Assembly (NCBI RefSeq): GCF_015291645.1
Contig: NZ_CP030056.1
Coordinates: 124,001 to 188,000 of the forward strand
Direction of reading: 5' to 3'
Source of the DNA: Bradyrhizobium sp. CCBAU 53340
GTDB taxonomy: Bacteria > Pseudomonadota > Alphaproteobacteria > Rhizobiales > Xanthobacteraceae
Length of the DNA stretch: 64,000 bases
This document shows, one piece after another, positions 27,473-36,113 of the stretch; positions within the stretch are counted from its first letter, which is position 1, and the number at the start of each line of letters is the position of its first letter. The notes under the pieces were generated by a model. That model did not search any database. It was not told the origin of the DNA and was given only the letters and a program-made list of their open reading frames with translations. Position numbers and translations under genes: made by a program.

Positions 27473-28273
27473 TCAAAAGCCGTTCTCGCGACCGCCATTG
27501 GCGGGGTCGATCGGCGGAATGTAGATTGTCGTCGCGTAATTTACCCCATCCGCCGCCAGGCTCCAAGCGCAAAGCGGAACGGTCAGAAACAGCGGCTCCG
27601 CGCCGCTCTCATCGAGGTCGCAAAAAGTTATGCGGTGGTCGGCGGGATACTGCTCGAGCAGCCGCTCCATCAATGGTGCCAGCAATGCGGGAGCCAATGC
27701 CTGCTCGCCGTCTGCGGTGGGGATCCGAAAGCTGCCGATTTGCGCGACGAGGGTCGATCGCCACGGATTGATCGAGGCTGTGCCTTCGACCAAGGGATCG
27801 GCCGAGATGACCTGGAAGCCGGCCGGGCCGACCACAAGCGGCAATCGTGCGATGATGGAATCGACGAATGAGACACCTGGTACGACGTGCGTCCGCAGAC
27901 CTCTTGCCGGTGCGCCGGCTATCATCAAACGAACGGGCTCGTCGAGATACATCGGATGCCCGTAGGTCAAATACGCGACCGGACGCTCCCTGGTCGCCTT
28001 TTCGAAAATATGGGCGGCGACATCTGCGTAAATCTTCGCTCGCTCTTTCCCTTTTTCGTAGAGGTGCTCGATGTTGACGAAATCAAGCCCGTTGCTTTCG
28101 AGAAACGACCGGAGATTGGGGCTTGGCAGCGTCGTATATGAGACCACCTGACGCAGGATCGAGAGCGCTTCCAAAGTGACGTCTCGCGCAGGCAGGATTC
28201 CGCATCCGATGAGGTAGAGATCGGCGGTCTTGATCGGCGGGTACTCCGGCGAAGGTGGACAGCTTTGCGACAT
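27473..28273 (-). CDS. Tetrapyrrole-methylase-fold methyltransferase of borosin (peptide backbone alpha-N-methyltransferase) type
   Basis: A 266-residue SAM-dependent enzyme. It starts with the SAM-binding ADLYLIGCGILPARDVTLEAL (18-38), and has YGHP (104-107), the VPGVSFVDSI loop (131-140) and a late STxxIPP-like end (TTIYIPP). Around LYEKGKERAKIYADVA there are Tyr72, Arg78 and Tyr82, and YGHP gives Tyr104. Their spacing equals that of Tyr66, Arg72, Tyr76 and Tyr98, the catalytic residues of the borosin enzyme OphMA as I recall them. Cobalamin or siroheme methylases lack that set. It would methylate backbone amides of a peptide supplied in trans. I start at ATG 28273; a GTG lies directly before it. 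First gene of a three-gene operon. Confidence 0.75.
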   Translation of the reverse strand: MSQSCPPSPEYPPIKTADLYLIGCGILPARDVTLEALSILRQVVSYTTLPSPNLRSFLESNGLDFVNIEHLYEKGKERAKIYADVAAHIFEKATRERPVAYLTYGHPMYLDEPVRLMIAGAPARGLRTHVVPGVSFVDSIIARLPLVVGPAGFQVISADPLVEGTASINPWRSTLVAQIGSFRIPTADGEQALAPALLAPLMERLLEQYPADHRITFCDLDESGAEPLFLTVPLCAWSLAADGVNYATTIYIPPIDPANGGRENGF

Positions 28274-28384
28274 CACAGGTCGTTTTTACCCCAGTTCCTT
28301 CACTATCCGCTACTCCTGCCCGGAGAAATCCGGAAATTGGGAAGCGAATTCCGCTTGCCCCATCCACCCGCTCTCCTCTGTCGC

Positions 28385-29074
28385 CTAGCCAGCACCAGAG
28401 TTCCGGCTCGCGCGTGCTGCCTTGCGCCCTTCCTTCGCCACCTTCGCGATCGCGACGTCGAAGTTGGTCCGCCCGCGGCGCTTGTGCGGCACCGGGGGAT
28501 GATCAAGAGCGGCGATGTCGTAGCGCGGGTACTTCTCGATCTCGGCCGCTATCGTCTCGATCCAGCAGTCTCCGTAGTCGTTGCCCGCGTTCGAGTCCTT
28601 GGGACGGTGGCCGGTGATGAAGCCTTCGACCTCGCGGTCCATCTTGACGTGCCTCGCCACGCTCTTGAACAGATGGCGCCAGCCGTGGTTGGGCTTCACG
28701 TCGTAGGGTATGTTGATTCCGGGACCGTGAACCCATTCGCCGATCCGCTCCGCGAGCTTGTGGAATTGAGGATGCCCTGACCGTTCCGCCGCGACGACGT
28801 TCCGGATCGTAGAACAGAGGCTTCTTGAGCTTGGCGCGGGTCGCCACTTACCTCGGTCGAGTTCGCCGCCCGGGCAGCCCCGTCACGCAGGCGGGCCCAT
28901 TGAGCCTCGATGGCCACGTTGACGGCGCCGATCTTGATGTTGGCCCTGGCGTTCGTCCTTGGTCCCCAGAGTGGCCCAGAGCTCGGTCTTGCCGACCAGG
29001 GGCACCTTCTTGCGGATCCAGTAGTTCTCGGAGGTCGGTCGCTTGATCGGCTTGGGCATCTTGAAATTCGACAT
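28385..29074 (-). pseudogene. Tyrosine recombinase (DUF6538-type site-specific integrase), degenerate
   Basis: Minus-strand remnants of one phage-type integrase lie in several frames. The N-terminus begins at ATG 29074 with MSNFKMPKPIKRPTSENYWI and RKKVP, then VGKTELWATLGTKDER, typical of the DUF6538 SAM-like N-domain. The C-terminus in another frame gives NHGWRHLFKSVARHVKMDRE, then GFITGHRPKDSNAGNDYGD, carrying the catalytic W/H-x-x-R and H/W boxes, and ends at 28385. Only about 230 of the usual 450 residues are left and at least two frameshifts occur. It may be the former integrase of a genomic island; no attachment site or tRNA gene was recognised beside it. Confidence 0.75.
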
Positions 29075-29387
29075 GGTGGAGCACCTCGGTGTGGGACCGG
29101 CCGTACAAGAACCCCTGAAAATGAAGGTTAGGCTTGTAAACAAGGGGTCCGCGACCCCGAAAGGGGGTGAGTCCCACTCTCTCTGCCAGATCGTATTGAA
29201 ATCACTTATATTTTTTTGAAGTTTTGTTACAAACCACGGCTTGCCCACCGGAAGACCGAATCCTCTCGCATTTTTAACTGGGAAAGAAGGCGCGTTCCGG
29301 CGGGACCCTATTTGTTCACGTCACCTCTCGTGTCTGGGCAGCAGCCCACCACATTTTGTTGATATTCCGCTCGATTTGGGGGTGATA

Positions 29388-30165
29388 ATGGCTCTACTCA
29401 ACTTGCATCGCGCATTCACTGACGCGGCGACCGAGAACGACTATCTCGCCCGGCTCACGGTACCGGAGCCGCGCGAGGGAAAGCTCCGCAAGGCACGTGA
29501 CGAGATCCGAGAGACGCTTAAGGCTGGATTTTCGGATTGGCAACGCTTCGCGGATCGTAGTTTGGTTATGGAAACGACTGCCGTTCGGAAGGGCGCGACC
29601 GAACCTCGATTGCGTCTGAAGTTCCGTATGCAGGGTAGTGCCTCGCCCGCGTATCGCACGCTCAATGATCCGGCACATCCGCCGCAGCAGATTGATTACG
29701 ACGATGGCGTTTACCTTCCGGTCTCGTTTCTCGCCAAGACGGGAAACCCCGTGATCGCGGCCGCAGGTTACTACCGGTTGGTCGAGACGGTCCTTGCGCC
29801 GCTCTGCGAAAAACGAAAATGGACGTTGGATAGACGAGCCAAAAAATGCGTCCGCGTCGTCCTCGACAGCAAAGCTTACATCGACCTTCCGCTGTACGCG
29901 ATCCCGGATCAGGAGTTCGTTCGGCTGGCCGAGGACGCCGCATTGACCAAGCGGGCTGACAGCGCGCTGTTTCTTGATGCAGAGACGCTCGATGACGAGA
30001 TATACGAGCGCCTCAATCAGGACGAACTCCGGCTCGCTCTTCGGGAAGGCAAGTGGATCGAATCCGACCCTCGTCTGCTCGAAGATTGGTTTAAGCAGGC
30101 GGTGGCCGACCTCGGACCGCAAGTTCGACGCGTCAATCACCTCGTCGGCGCGGGGCGAGATTTCA
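29388..30165 (+). pseudogene. CBASS DncV-like CD-NTase (cyclic dinucleotide synthase), 3'-truncated
   Basis: The first 259 codons from ATG 29388 match the DncV-like nucleotidyltransferases of CBASS: MALLNLHRAFTDAATENDYL, KFRMQGSASPAYRTLNDP with the G-S motif, QIDYDDGVYLPVSF with the D-x-D-type metal ligands, and RVVLDSKAYIDLPLYAIPD carrying the third Asp. After GAGRDF near 30165 the frame runs on to 30329 but only as antisense of the GFA gene. A whole enzyme has about 330-400 residues, so the C-terminal domain has been lost, presumably when the GFA segment arrived. No effector gene for this cyclase was found next to it. Enzymatic activity is unlikely. Confidence 0.75.
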
Positions 30166-30582
30166 GCCTGAATTTTCCGGGTGGTAGTTTTCCCGAAAGT
30201 GCTTTACGGCACCCTCAATTTGAACCCAGTCGTGTTTCGATTTCTCAAAAACCGATATGCCGGGAGCTGGGTACTTTGGATTTGCCATCGCGCCGACTGC
30301 AACACCGATCATCGAAGGCAAGCTGGTGACTTTCCAATAGACCGTTGATCCGCACTGCGGACAAAAATAGTTATGCATTTCCCCGCCGCTTGCAGCGGCA
30401 TGTGCGAACTCTTTTGAAGTTCCTGAGACGGTAACAACCTCCGCGGGGTAATATGCTCCCACGCCGAACGGCGCACCTGTTCGACGTTGACAGTCGATGC
30501 AGTGACAAGCAACGACTATCTTGGACGGTTCTTCCGGGAGCGAGAGCATGACTGCACCACAGTTGCACCTTGCGTAGACCAT
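30163..30582 (-). CDS. GFA family zinc protein (glutathione-dependent formaldehyde-activating/CENP-V fold)
   Basis: A protein of about 139 residues with the classical cysteine pattern of the GFA family: CNCGAV near the start, CHCIDCQRRTG, and FCPQCGSTVYW. These bind two zinc ions. The start at 30582 (MVYARCNCG) fits homology; the frame is open to 30612. GFA proteins are linked to S-hydroxymethylglutathione formation, though most homologs have no demonstrated activity. Its 3' end directly abuts the broken CD-NTase, so it belongs to a later-arriving segment. Confidence 0.88.
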   Translation of the reverse strand: MVYARCNCGAVMLSLPEEPSKIVVACHCIDCQRRTGAPFGVGAYYPAEVVTVSGTSKEFAHAAASGGEMHNYFCPQCGSTVYWKVTSLPSMIGVAVGAMANPKYPAPGISVFEKSKHDWVQIEGAVKHFRENYHPENSG

Positions 30583-30638
30583 AGTAATTCCCCATCGTCG
30601 TCCGAGACTCACTGCAAAGCACTAGGCTAGCAGATTAG

Positions 30639-31463
30639 TTGCGCGAGGAGAGTGCGAAAGCGACGGCCCAGGCCGCGCGCGTTCTCGATGAGACCGCCGA
30701 CAAGATAACTTTGTCCGGCGACTACGTCCGATCGGACAGCGGTTCGCCGGTGCTGGATTCGGATGGCCGGGTGATCGGACTTATGATCGAAGCGACCAAC
30801 CAGCCGGGCAGCGCGACGCAAGGCATCGCAATTCCGGTGACGCGCTTCGCATCGATCCTCAGCGGTCCGACCGCGTCACCGATCGCGCGAAAAGCCATTC
30901 CGAGCATGGCCGAGCTCGGCGGAACCAGGCCGACGAGCACGGCCGTAGATGCTATCGAAATCGCGGTTTCAGGGTGCGTCTTTCTCGGAAAACGTTCGGC
31001 TCGGCTCGCCAAAAATACGCCCGACATGCCTTTCGGATTGAGTACTCTGCAGATACTCCTCGACGCAGATAAGCGTGGATTCTTGATGGGCACGAGGCTT
31101 TCCCCGGATATCGCAGTCAACCTCCGATCCGATTGTCCGGTCGTCGAGTCTGGATCCGCCTACTACTCGCCCGCGCGCGTCCAATTGAAGCCCGGAGACC
31201 GGGTGACACTCTCCGAGATATTGCCGTTGAACTACCTCGACGACGTGTTCTTCTGGGCGCGAGTAACCGCTCGGGGGAGCAACAGTGGTTCGAACGACAG
31301 TAACGCGGGCATCGACCCAAGTGCGGCCCCAGCGGACGCCGGCTCGCTTCAAATCGGCGAACGTGATGTCTGCGGCAGCGCTTTACTTGGCCTCCTTACC
31401 GTCATCGGTCAGCGCCACGCAGGCGTTTGCCCAAGACCGTGGCCGATGCACGAACTCGGGTAG
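30639..31463 (+). CDS. Fragment of a trypsin-like serine peptidase with a C-terminal extension
   Basis: The first 60 codons give the end of a chymotrypsin-fold domain: YVRSDSGSPVLDSDGRVIGL, with the nucleophilic Ser in D-S-G-S-P, then TQGIAIPVTRFASIL. The His and Asp parts are absent and a TAG stop lies directly before the TTG at 30639, so the gene is cut at its 5' end. About 200 further residues form a domain I do not recognise (GFLMGTRLSPDIAVNLRSDC, LNYLDDVFFWARV). The last 50 or so may be out of the natural frame. In the neighbourhood of CBASS parts, a protease effector is a possible former role. Probably non-functional. Confidence 0.5.
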   Translation: MREESAKATAQAARVLDETADKITLSGDYVRSDSGSPVLDSDGRVIGLMIEATNQPGSATQGIAIPVTRFASILSGPTASPIARKAIPSMAELGGTRPTSTAVDAIEIAVSGCVFLGKRSARLAKNTPDMPFGLSTLQILLDADKRGFLMGTRLSPDIAVNLRSDCPVVESGSAYYSPARVQLKPGDRVTLSEILPLNYLDDVFFWARVTARGSNSGSNDSNAGIDPSAAPADAGSLQIGERDVCGSALLGLLTVIGQRHAGVCPRPWPMHELG

Positions 31464-31681
31464 GAACGCCGCAGCGCAGCACTCGCCGTCATGGCCGCTA
31501 TCCGCACGTCACGGCGCGCGAGTTTGCCGAATATGTCGCGCGAAGATTATAAACATCCCAGTACGTCGGGACTGGTATTTTTCGTAGTGGGCGGCGAGGC
31601 ATATGTATGTACCGGCCAGCGAGGAGGGCCGTTGGGTGAGAGGACTGCCTATGAAGAACCTTTCATGTAGAGATCGCAGGA
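31464..31681. other. No gene seen
   Basis: Between the peptidase fragment and the repeat-rich Fic promoter region I see no supported reading frame or known element. Confidence 0.4.
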
Positions 31682-31869
31682 CCGGCCAAAATACCGGCCA
31701 ATCGAAACGTTAAAGGTCTAAAATATGCTTTAAAGTCAATGCCTTGAATGAAAGTTCCAGCGGTCACGAAAGCGCAATCGGAGATCGGCCAATAAATGGG
31801 CCAAATTCGGTTGTAATTTGGAAATTCATGCGTAAAATCAGCTAGTTAATTTGCGATAAGATCGGCCAA
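31682..31869 (+). promoter_or_regulatory. Iterated (C/G)GGCCAA boxes before the fic gene, putative operator
   Basis: CGGCCAA-type boxes occur in two pairs with a 12-base period, at 31683 and 31695 and at 31786 and 31798, and once more at 31863-31869, where the final A is the first base of the fic ATG. A/T-rich stretches (TAAAATATGCTTTAAAG, GTTAATTTGCGATAAG) lie between. The periodicity fits binding of a repeated or multimeric DNA-binding protein; the Fic protein itself has a C-terminal winged helix and could be that factor. Confidence 0.5.
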
Positions 31870-33062
31870 TGGCGATAGAAACACCCCAGCGCATTGAGCC
31901 GGCGCGGCTTGAGGAAACGTCCGAGGCCATCGCGGATGTGGTTGCCGACCTGTCGGCAGCCTCGGCCAGGCTCGGTGTCGGGCTTCATCAGCGCACAGCT
32001 GCGAACCTTGCCAACTTGGTGCGGCTGATGAACACCTACTACAGCAACCTCATCGAGGGCCATAACACGCGGCCAAAGGACATTGCTCGCGCGCTCGAGG
32101 GGGAGCTTGACCAAGACGAGGGCCGTCGCAACCTTCAGCTGGAGGCCGCGGCACATGTACGCGTGCAGACGGAGATCGATCGCCTTACCGCCGACAGCGA
32201 GCTCGGTGAGCCGGCCTCAGTGGAGTTTATCAAGTGGTTGCATCGTGAATTCTATCGAGGGGCGCCGGGCGATATGCTCCAAATCCGCGGCAACGACACG
32301 ACCTTTATGATGGTGCCCGGCGAATGGCGGTCGAAGCCTGAGCATGATGTTGCGATAGGCCGTCACGTTCCGCCATCTAGCGAGCGTGTTGACGACTTTA
32401 TGCGCTATTTCGAGCAACGCTACGCCTTCAGGCCGCTGAAAACAGCCGGCCGAATCATGGCGATCCCTGCGGCGCATCACCGCTTCAACTACATCCATCC
32501 GTTTCCTGACGGAAACGGCCGCGTTAGCCGCTTGATGAGCCACGCTATGGCCCAGCTGGCCGGCATCGGTTCACACGGGTTATGGTCGATTTCGCGCGGC
32601 CTCGCCCGAGGCCTCAAATCGCCGAGCGAGTACAAGCGCATGATGGATATGGCGGACTCGTCACGACAGGGAGACCTCGACGGACGGGGCAATCTTTCGC
32701 TGAAGGCGCTCAACGAGTTTGTTCTATGGTTTCTCCAGGTCTGTCTTGATCAGGTGAAGTTCATGGACGGGCTGTTTGAGCTTGATAACCTAGGCTCGCG
32801 CTTAAACACCTATGTCGAACGCAGCGACACGCTCAAGCCAGAAGCAAAGCGCCTCCTCGAAGAGGCGCTGGTTCGCGGGCAGTTCGAGCGTGGTGACGTC
32901 GCCCGGATAACGGGTTTGCCTGAGCGCACCGCGCGTCGCGTGCTTGCTGACGTGCTTGCCGACGGCGTGCTCGGATCAGACACGCCCAAGGGCGCGGTAT
33001 CGCTCCGCTTTCCGGTTGAGGCCTTGGATGTGCTGTTTCCGCGATTGTTCCCGGAAACGTGA
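31869..33062 (+). CDS. Fic family AMP-transferase with C-terminal winged helix
   Basis: A 397-residue Fic protein. The inhibitory helix motif S-N-L-I-E-G lies at 59-64, N-terminal to the core (class II), and the catalytic loop HPFPDGNGR at 210-218 is complete, with His210 as base. A C-terminal winged-helix-like segment (about 340-390) contains [23 protein letters not shown] sequence. Fic proteins transfer AMP from ATP to protein hydroxyls, and the Glu of the inhibitory helix blocks ATP binding. The wHTH suggests that it binds DNA, perhaps its own promoter. The ATG sits in the last of the repeated boxes upstream. Normal length, appears intact. Confidence 0.92.
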   Translation: MAIETPQRIEPARLEETSEAIADVVADLSAASARLGVGLHQRTAANLANLVRLMNTYYSNLIEGHNTRPKDIARALEGELDQDEGRRNLQLEAAAHVRVQTEIDRLTADSELGEPASVEFIKWLHREFYRGAPGDMLQIRGNDTTFMMVPGEWRSKPEHDVAIGRHVPPSSERVDDFMRYFEQRYAFRPLKTAGRIMAIPAAHHRFNYIHPFPDGNGRVSRLMSHAMAQLAGIGSHGLWSISRGLARGLKSPSEYKRMMDMADSSRQGDLDGRGNLSLKALNEFVLWFLQVCLDQVKFMDGLFELDNLGSRLNTYVERSDTLKPEAKRLLEEALVRGQFERGDVARITGLPERTARRVLADVLADGVLGSDTPKGAVSLRFPVEALDVLFPRLFPET

Positions 33063-33168
33063 TTGCGGGAGTGAGTGGTAGGAGACTCGTTACGCCCCTG
33101 AGCGCGCCCAGACACCCGTAATGCCGCGGGAGCGCAGGAAACATGTCGCGCGCCATGGAAAACTGCCC

Positions 33169-33495
33169 CCTCACAGCGACATCGACATTCCGGTTCGGGT
33201 GGATCAGCCAGCAAGGGCGAGAGTCGTCGTCACGTATCGTTATCAGGTGCTCCTGCTTTCCAAATTGCTGAAATCCCAGATTGAACAAGACGCGCAACCT
33301 GTTCGGCCGCGCGCCTTGGCTATGCAAGTTTTCGCCAGTCGGAAATCGCCGGCATGTGATGACGTGCCAATTCGTGACCAAATAGAAACGTCCGTTTCGG
33401 CTCCAAATAAAACCCATGGCAATGTCCAGGCTCTCTTCATTGAAGAGCTGTTCGAGCGGCACGACAGCCAGCGAGTAACGATCAATTCGGGTCAT
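33169..33495 (-). pseudogene. N-terminal half of a trypsin-like serine peptidase
   Basis: On the minus strand, 109 codons encode the start of a trypsin-like peptidase: MTRIDRYSLAVVPLEQL, GFIWSRNGRFYLVTNWHV with the catalytic His, and WLIHPNRNVDVAVR with the catalytic Asp. After residue 109 the frame no longer resembles a protease and runs antisense into the fic gene. The Ser half is missing. It is a fragment, broken where the downstream part meets the 3' side of fic. Confidence 0.65.
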
Positions 33496-33672
33496 CGGAA
33501 CCTCGGTGAATTAGCTTGCGTGACGGATTCCTCATGACACTATCTTAGGGTGCGGGCGTGCGATCCATCAGCCCGCTCGGGAACAAAATCCAGCGTGTTT
33601 CGACCTACCTGCTTGATGAATTTAGCAGCTAACCTGCTGATTTTGCTTGGCAAGCATGCTAAGTATTGCAGG

Positions 33673-33702
33673 CTGTCAGAAATCACTATCTATTTCTGAC
33701 AG
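33673..33702. promoter_or_regulatory. Perfect 11-bp inverted repeat before abiEi, probable AbiEi operator
   Basis: CTGTCAGAAAT (33673-33683) and ATTTCTGACAG (33692-33702) form a perfect inverted repeat with an 8-base spacer, ending 14 bases before the abiEi ATG and just before its AGGAGG site. AbiEi antitoxins are known to repress their own promoter by binding inverted repeats, so this is the likely operator. Confidence 0.65.
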
Positions 33703-33716
33703 ATAGGAGGAGGGGC

Positions 33717-34316
33717 ATGCAGACCGTAGCTGAGCGCATTCTGGAATATGCCCGAACATTGCCCGAAGGCGCCTTGATTGGTGCTAAGGATGCTTTGCAT
33801 TTGGGGAGCCGTGCAGCGGTCGATCAAGCTCTGAAAAGGCTTTCTGAGCGCAACGAGCTGATGCGCCTTGCTCATGGGTTCTACGTCCTGCCGGTCAAAA
33901 CCCGGTTCGGTGTACGCGCACCGCAAGCGGAGAAAGTCGTCCAAGCGCTCGCTGCCACGCGTGCCGAAACAATCGTCCCGCACGGGGCAGCAGCTGCAAA
34001 CGCACTTGGTCTTACGACCCAGGTGCCAACGAAACTCGTCTATCTGACGTCTGGTCCTGACCGGGAGCTTAAGCTCGGCGCACAAACCGTTGAGGTGAAG
34101 CATGCGCCAGAATGGATGCTGTTTCCGGCAAAGCCGGCTGCCGGGCAAGCCATTCGCGCCTTGGAATGGCTCGGCAAACGGCAAGCGAACGATGCGCTGC
34201 GGGTCCTTAAGCAGAAATTGTCGGCGGAAACGTTGCAAGACCTCATCGCCGTGCGCCCCGCTCTGCCTGCGTGGATGTCAAAATCGATCAGCCAATCGCT
34301 GCTAAGCTATGGCTGA
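33717..34316 (+). CDS. abiEi: Type IV antitoxin AbiEi (DUF6088 type)
   Basis: A 199-residue antitoxin of the AbiEi/DUF6088 family. Its N-terminal winged helix is MQTVAERILEYARTLPEGAL to LKRLSERNELMRLAHGFYVLP (1-58), followed by a C-terminal domain with TIVPHGAAAANALGLTTQVP and VYLTSGPDRELKLGAQTVEV. It starts at ATG 33717 with AGGAGGAGGGG directly upstream; the frame is open to 33666 but that would cover the operator repeat. The antitoxin counteracts the nucleotidyltransferase toxin without contacting it and represses the operon. Its 3' end overlaps the toxin start by eight bases. Confidence 0.88.
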   Translation: MQTVAERILEYARTLPEGALIGAKDALHLGSRAAVDQALKRLSERNELMRLAHGFYVLPVKTRFGVRAPQAEKVVQALAATRAETIVPHGAAAANALGLTTQVPTKLVYLTSGPDRELKLGAQTVEVKHAPEWMLFPAKPAAGQAIRALEWLGKRQANDALRVLKQKLSAETLQDLIAVRPALPAWMSKSISQSLLSYG

Positions 34317-35315
34317 ATCCTTTCTGACGTTTTCTGCCGAAGATCGGCTTGAGGCACTTGGCGTTGCTGCCACCGCCTCAGCCGACCCATTCATTTGCTT
34401 GAAAAAGATAGTTGGGTCGTATGGGCCTTGCAGGGCCTGTTTGAAACGAAGCTCGGCGAACATCTCGTTTTCAAGGGCGGCACCTCGCTCTCAAAAGGTT
34501 ATGGCATCATCCAGCGCTTCTCCGAAGATATCGATCTCACCTACGACGTTCGTCAGATCATTCCCGAACTCGCCAAAGGCGATCACCCGATACCCGAGAC
34601 ACGCGCCCAAGCCGACAAATGGACGAAGGCTGCGCGCGAAAAGTTAGTCGTGTGGGTCAAAGATGAAGCCCTGCCGGTTCTACAGCAACATGCCGCGGCG
34701 ACGGGTGTGAATGTAAAATTCCGCGTCGATGCGGATGTGATCTATATCGACTATCACCAAGTCTCCGAAGGTTCCGAATATGTAGCGCCGTCCGTCAAAC
34801 TCGAATTCGGTGCTCGATCAACCGGCGAGCCGGCCGAGATACGCCAGGTCACATGCGACGCAGCATCTTATCTGCCGGAATTATCGTTTTCGGCAGCGGC
34901 GCCCAAGATCATGCTGCCTCAGCGCACCTTCTGGGAGAAAGCCACCGCCGTCCACGTCCTTTGCGCCCAAGGCATCAAAGGCGATCGCATCTCCCGCCAT
35001 TGGCATGACCTTGTGAAGCTTGATGATGCTGGCTATGCCAAGGCTGCATTCGACGATCAGGATCTCGCAAACGAAGTCGCCGACTGGAAAAGCAAATTCT
35101 TTCGCACAAAAGATCGGGACGGCAACGTGATTGACTATCATGCCGCCGTTTCCGGCAAACTCCAGCTCGTCCCTGACGGTGAAATGCGCAAAGAACTTGA
35201 GGCCGACTATCAGAAGATGGTCGATGCCGGTTTGCTTCTCGGCGACGCCATGCCTTTTGCCGGTCTGATGATGCGCTGCGCAGATTTGCAGAAGCGTGCC
35301 AACGAGCGACATTGA
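34309..35315 (+). pseudogene. abiEii: AbiEii-type nucleotidyltransferase toxin with a frameshift near the start
   Basis: From ATG 34309, MAESFLTFSAEDRLEALGVA matches AbiEii toxins of the JHP933 type; at about 34380 (TCAGCCGACCC, where TCAGGCCGACCC is expected) one base is missing and homology moves to the frame of 34395-35315 (RPIHLLEKDSWVVWALQ). That frame has the catalytic VFKGGTSLSKGYG and RFSEDIDLTYD blocks intact and ends normally. A TTG at 34395 could start a protein lacking about 26 residues. So the toxin is probably inactive or made in a shortened form, while its antitoxin is whole. The family modifies tRNA by adding nucleotides. Confidence 0.82.
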
Positions 35316-35366
35316 TGCGCCGCCGCCCTGTCCATCGTCGGCTATGTTCATTCAATCGCCTTTCGC

Positions 35367-36113
35367 ATGATCACATCGAGAACCCCCTCAAGCTGGCAAG
35401 ATCTTCAGGAACAGTCCGCACGCATCTTGGCGGAATGCGGGTTTGCCGTCGAAATCGAAAAAAAGGTGAAGCTTGTTCGTGGCCAAGCGGAAATCGACGT
35501 CTATGCCGAGGAAACTCTGAAAGGACGAAAATACATCATCCTTTGTGGGTGCAAGCATTGGAGGGCCGCCGTTCCCCAAACCGTGGTTCATTCCTTTCGC
35601 AGCGTGATGACGGATGTCGGCGCCCACAAGGGCTACATCATCTCGAGTTCGGGCTTTCAGTCGGGAGCCCGCGATGCCGCGCAGATGACAAATGTCGAGT
35701 TGGTCACCTGGGATCAGTTTCAGAACGCGTTCGAGCCGAGTTGGCTCGAAAATTGTTTCACTCCGGTGATCACAGCGAAGCTCGATCCGCTGATGGGCTT
35801 TTCCGAGCCGTTCCTGCCGCCCTCGTTTCCCCATTGGCCTGAGGCCGATCAAAACGAATATCTTCAATTGAAGGATGAGCTCGATCCCCTCGGCTGGTTC
35901 GCGATGTCGATGGCTACTTATTCGAGGATTCTCCGCCATAGCAGTTATCCACCGCTGCCGCTCAAGAATATTCCCGATCCCACCGAGAAGTATAAGGGGC
36001 TTCCCACGGATATCATGAGCGCCGTGGGTTATCGCGATCTTCTCGACGCCACACTTCACCATGGAGAAGCGGCGATTGCGAAATTCCGCGCGGTCAGAGA
36101 TCGCAACAAGTAA
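35367..36113 (+). CDS. Mrr-like restriction endonuclease-fold protein with altered active site
   Basis: A 248-residue protein. Residues about 10-115 form an Mrr-type PD-(D/E)XK domain: SSWQDLQEQSARILAECGF, VRGQAEIDVYAEE with the metal-binding Asp, YIILCGCKHW and VHSFRSVMTDVGA, then a GYIISSSGFQSGARDAA strand-helix. In relatives the third motif normally reads C-E-C-K; here Gly replaces the Glu (codon GGG), which would remove a metal ligand. The C-terminal half (FLPPSFPHWPEADQNEYLQL) is unassigned. Such proteins cut modified or foreign DNA. It may be inactive, or have another role. It is separated by 51 bases from the AbiE toxin. Confidence 0.72.
   Translation: MITSRTPSSWQDLQEQSARILAECGFAVEIEKKVKLVRGQAEIDVYAEETLKGRKYIILCGCKHWRAAVPQTVVHSFRSVMTDVGAHKGYIISSSGFQSGARDAAQMTNVELVTWDQFQNAFEPSWLENCFTPVITAKLDPLMGFSEPFLPPSFPHWPEADQNEYLQLKDELDPLGWFAMSMATYSRILRHSSYPPLPLKNIPDPTEKYKGLPTDIMSAVGYRDLLDATLHHGEAAIAKFRAVRDRNK

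Noticed and set aside
30639..33495. Protease halves as one gene split by a simple inversion
   Set aside because: With the Ser half on + at the left and the His/Asp half on - at the right, a single inversion cannot produce this order; they are listed as separate fragments.
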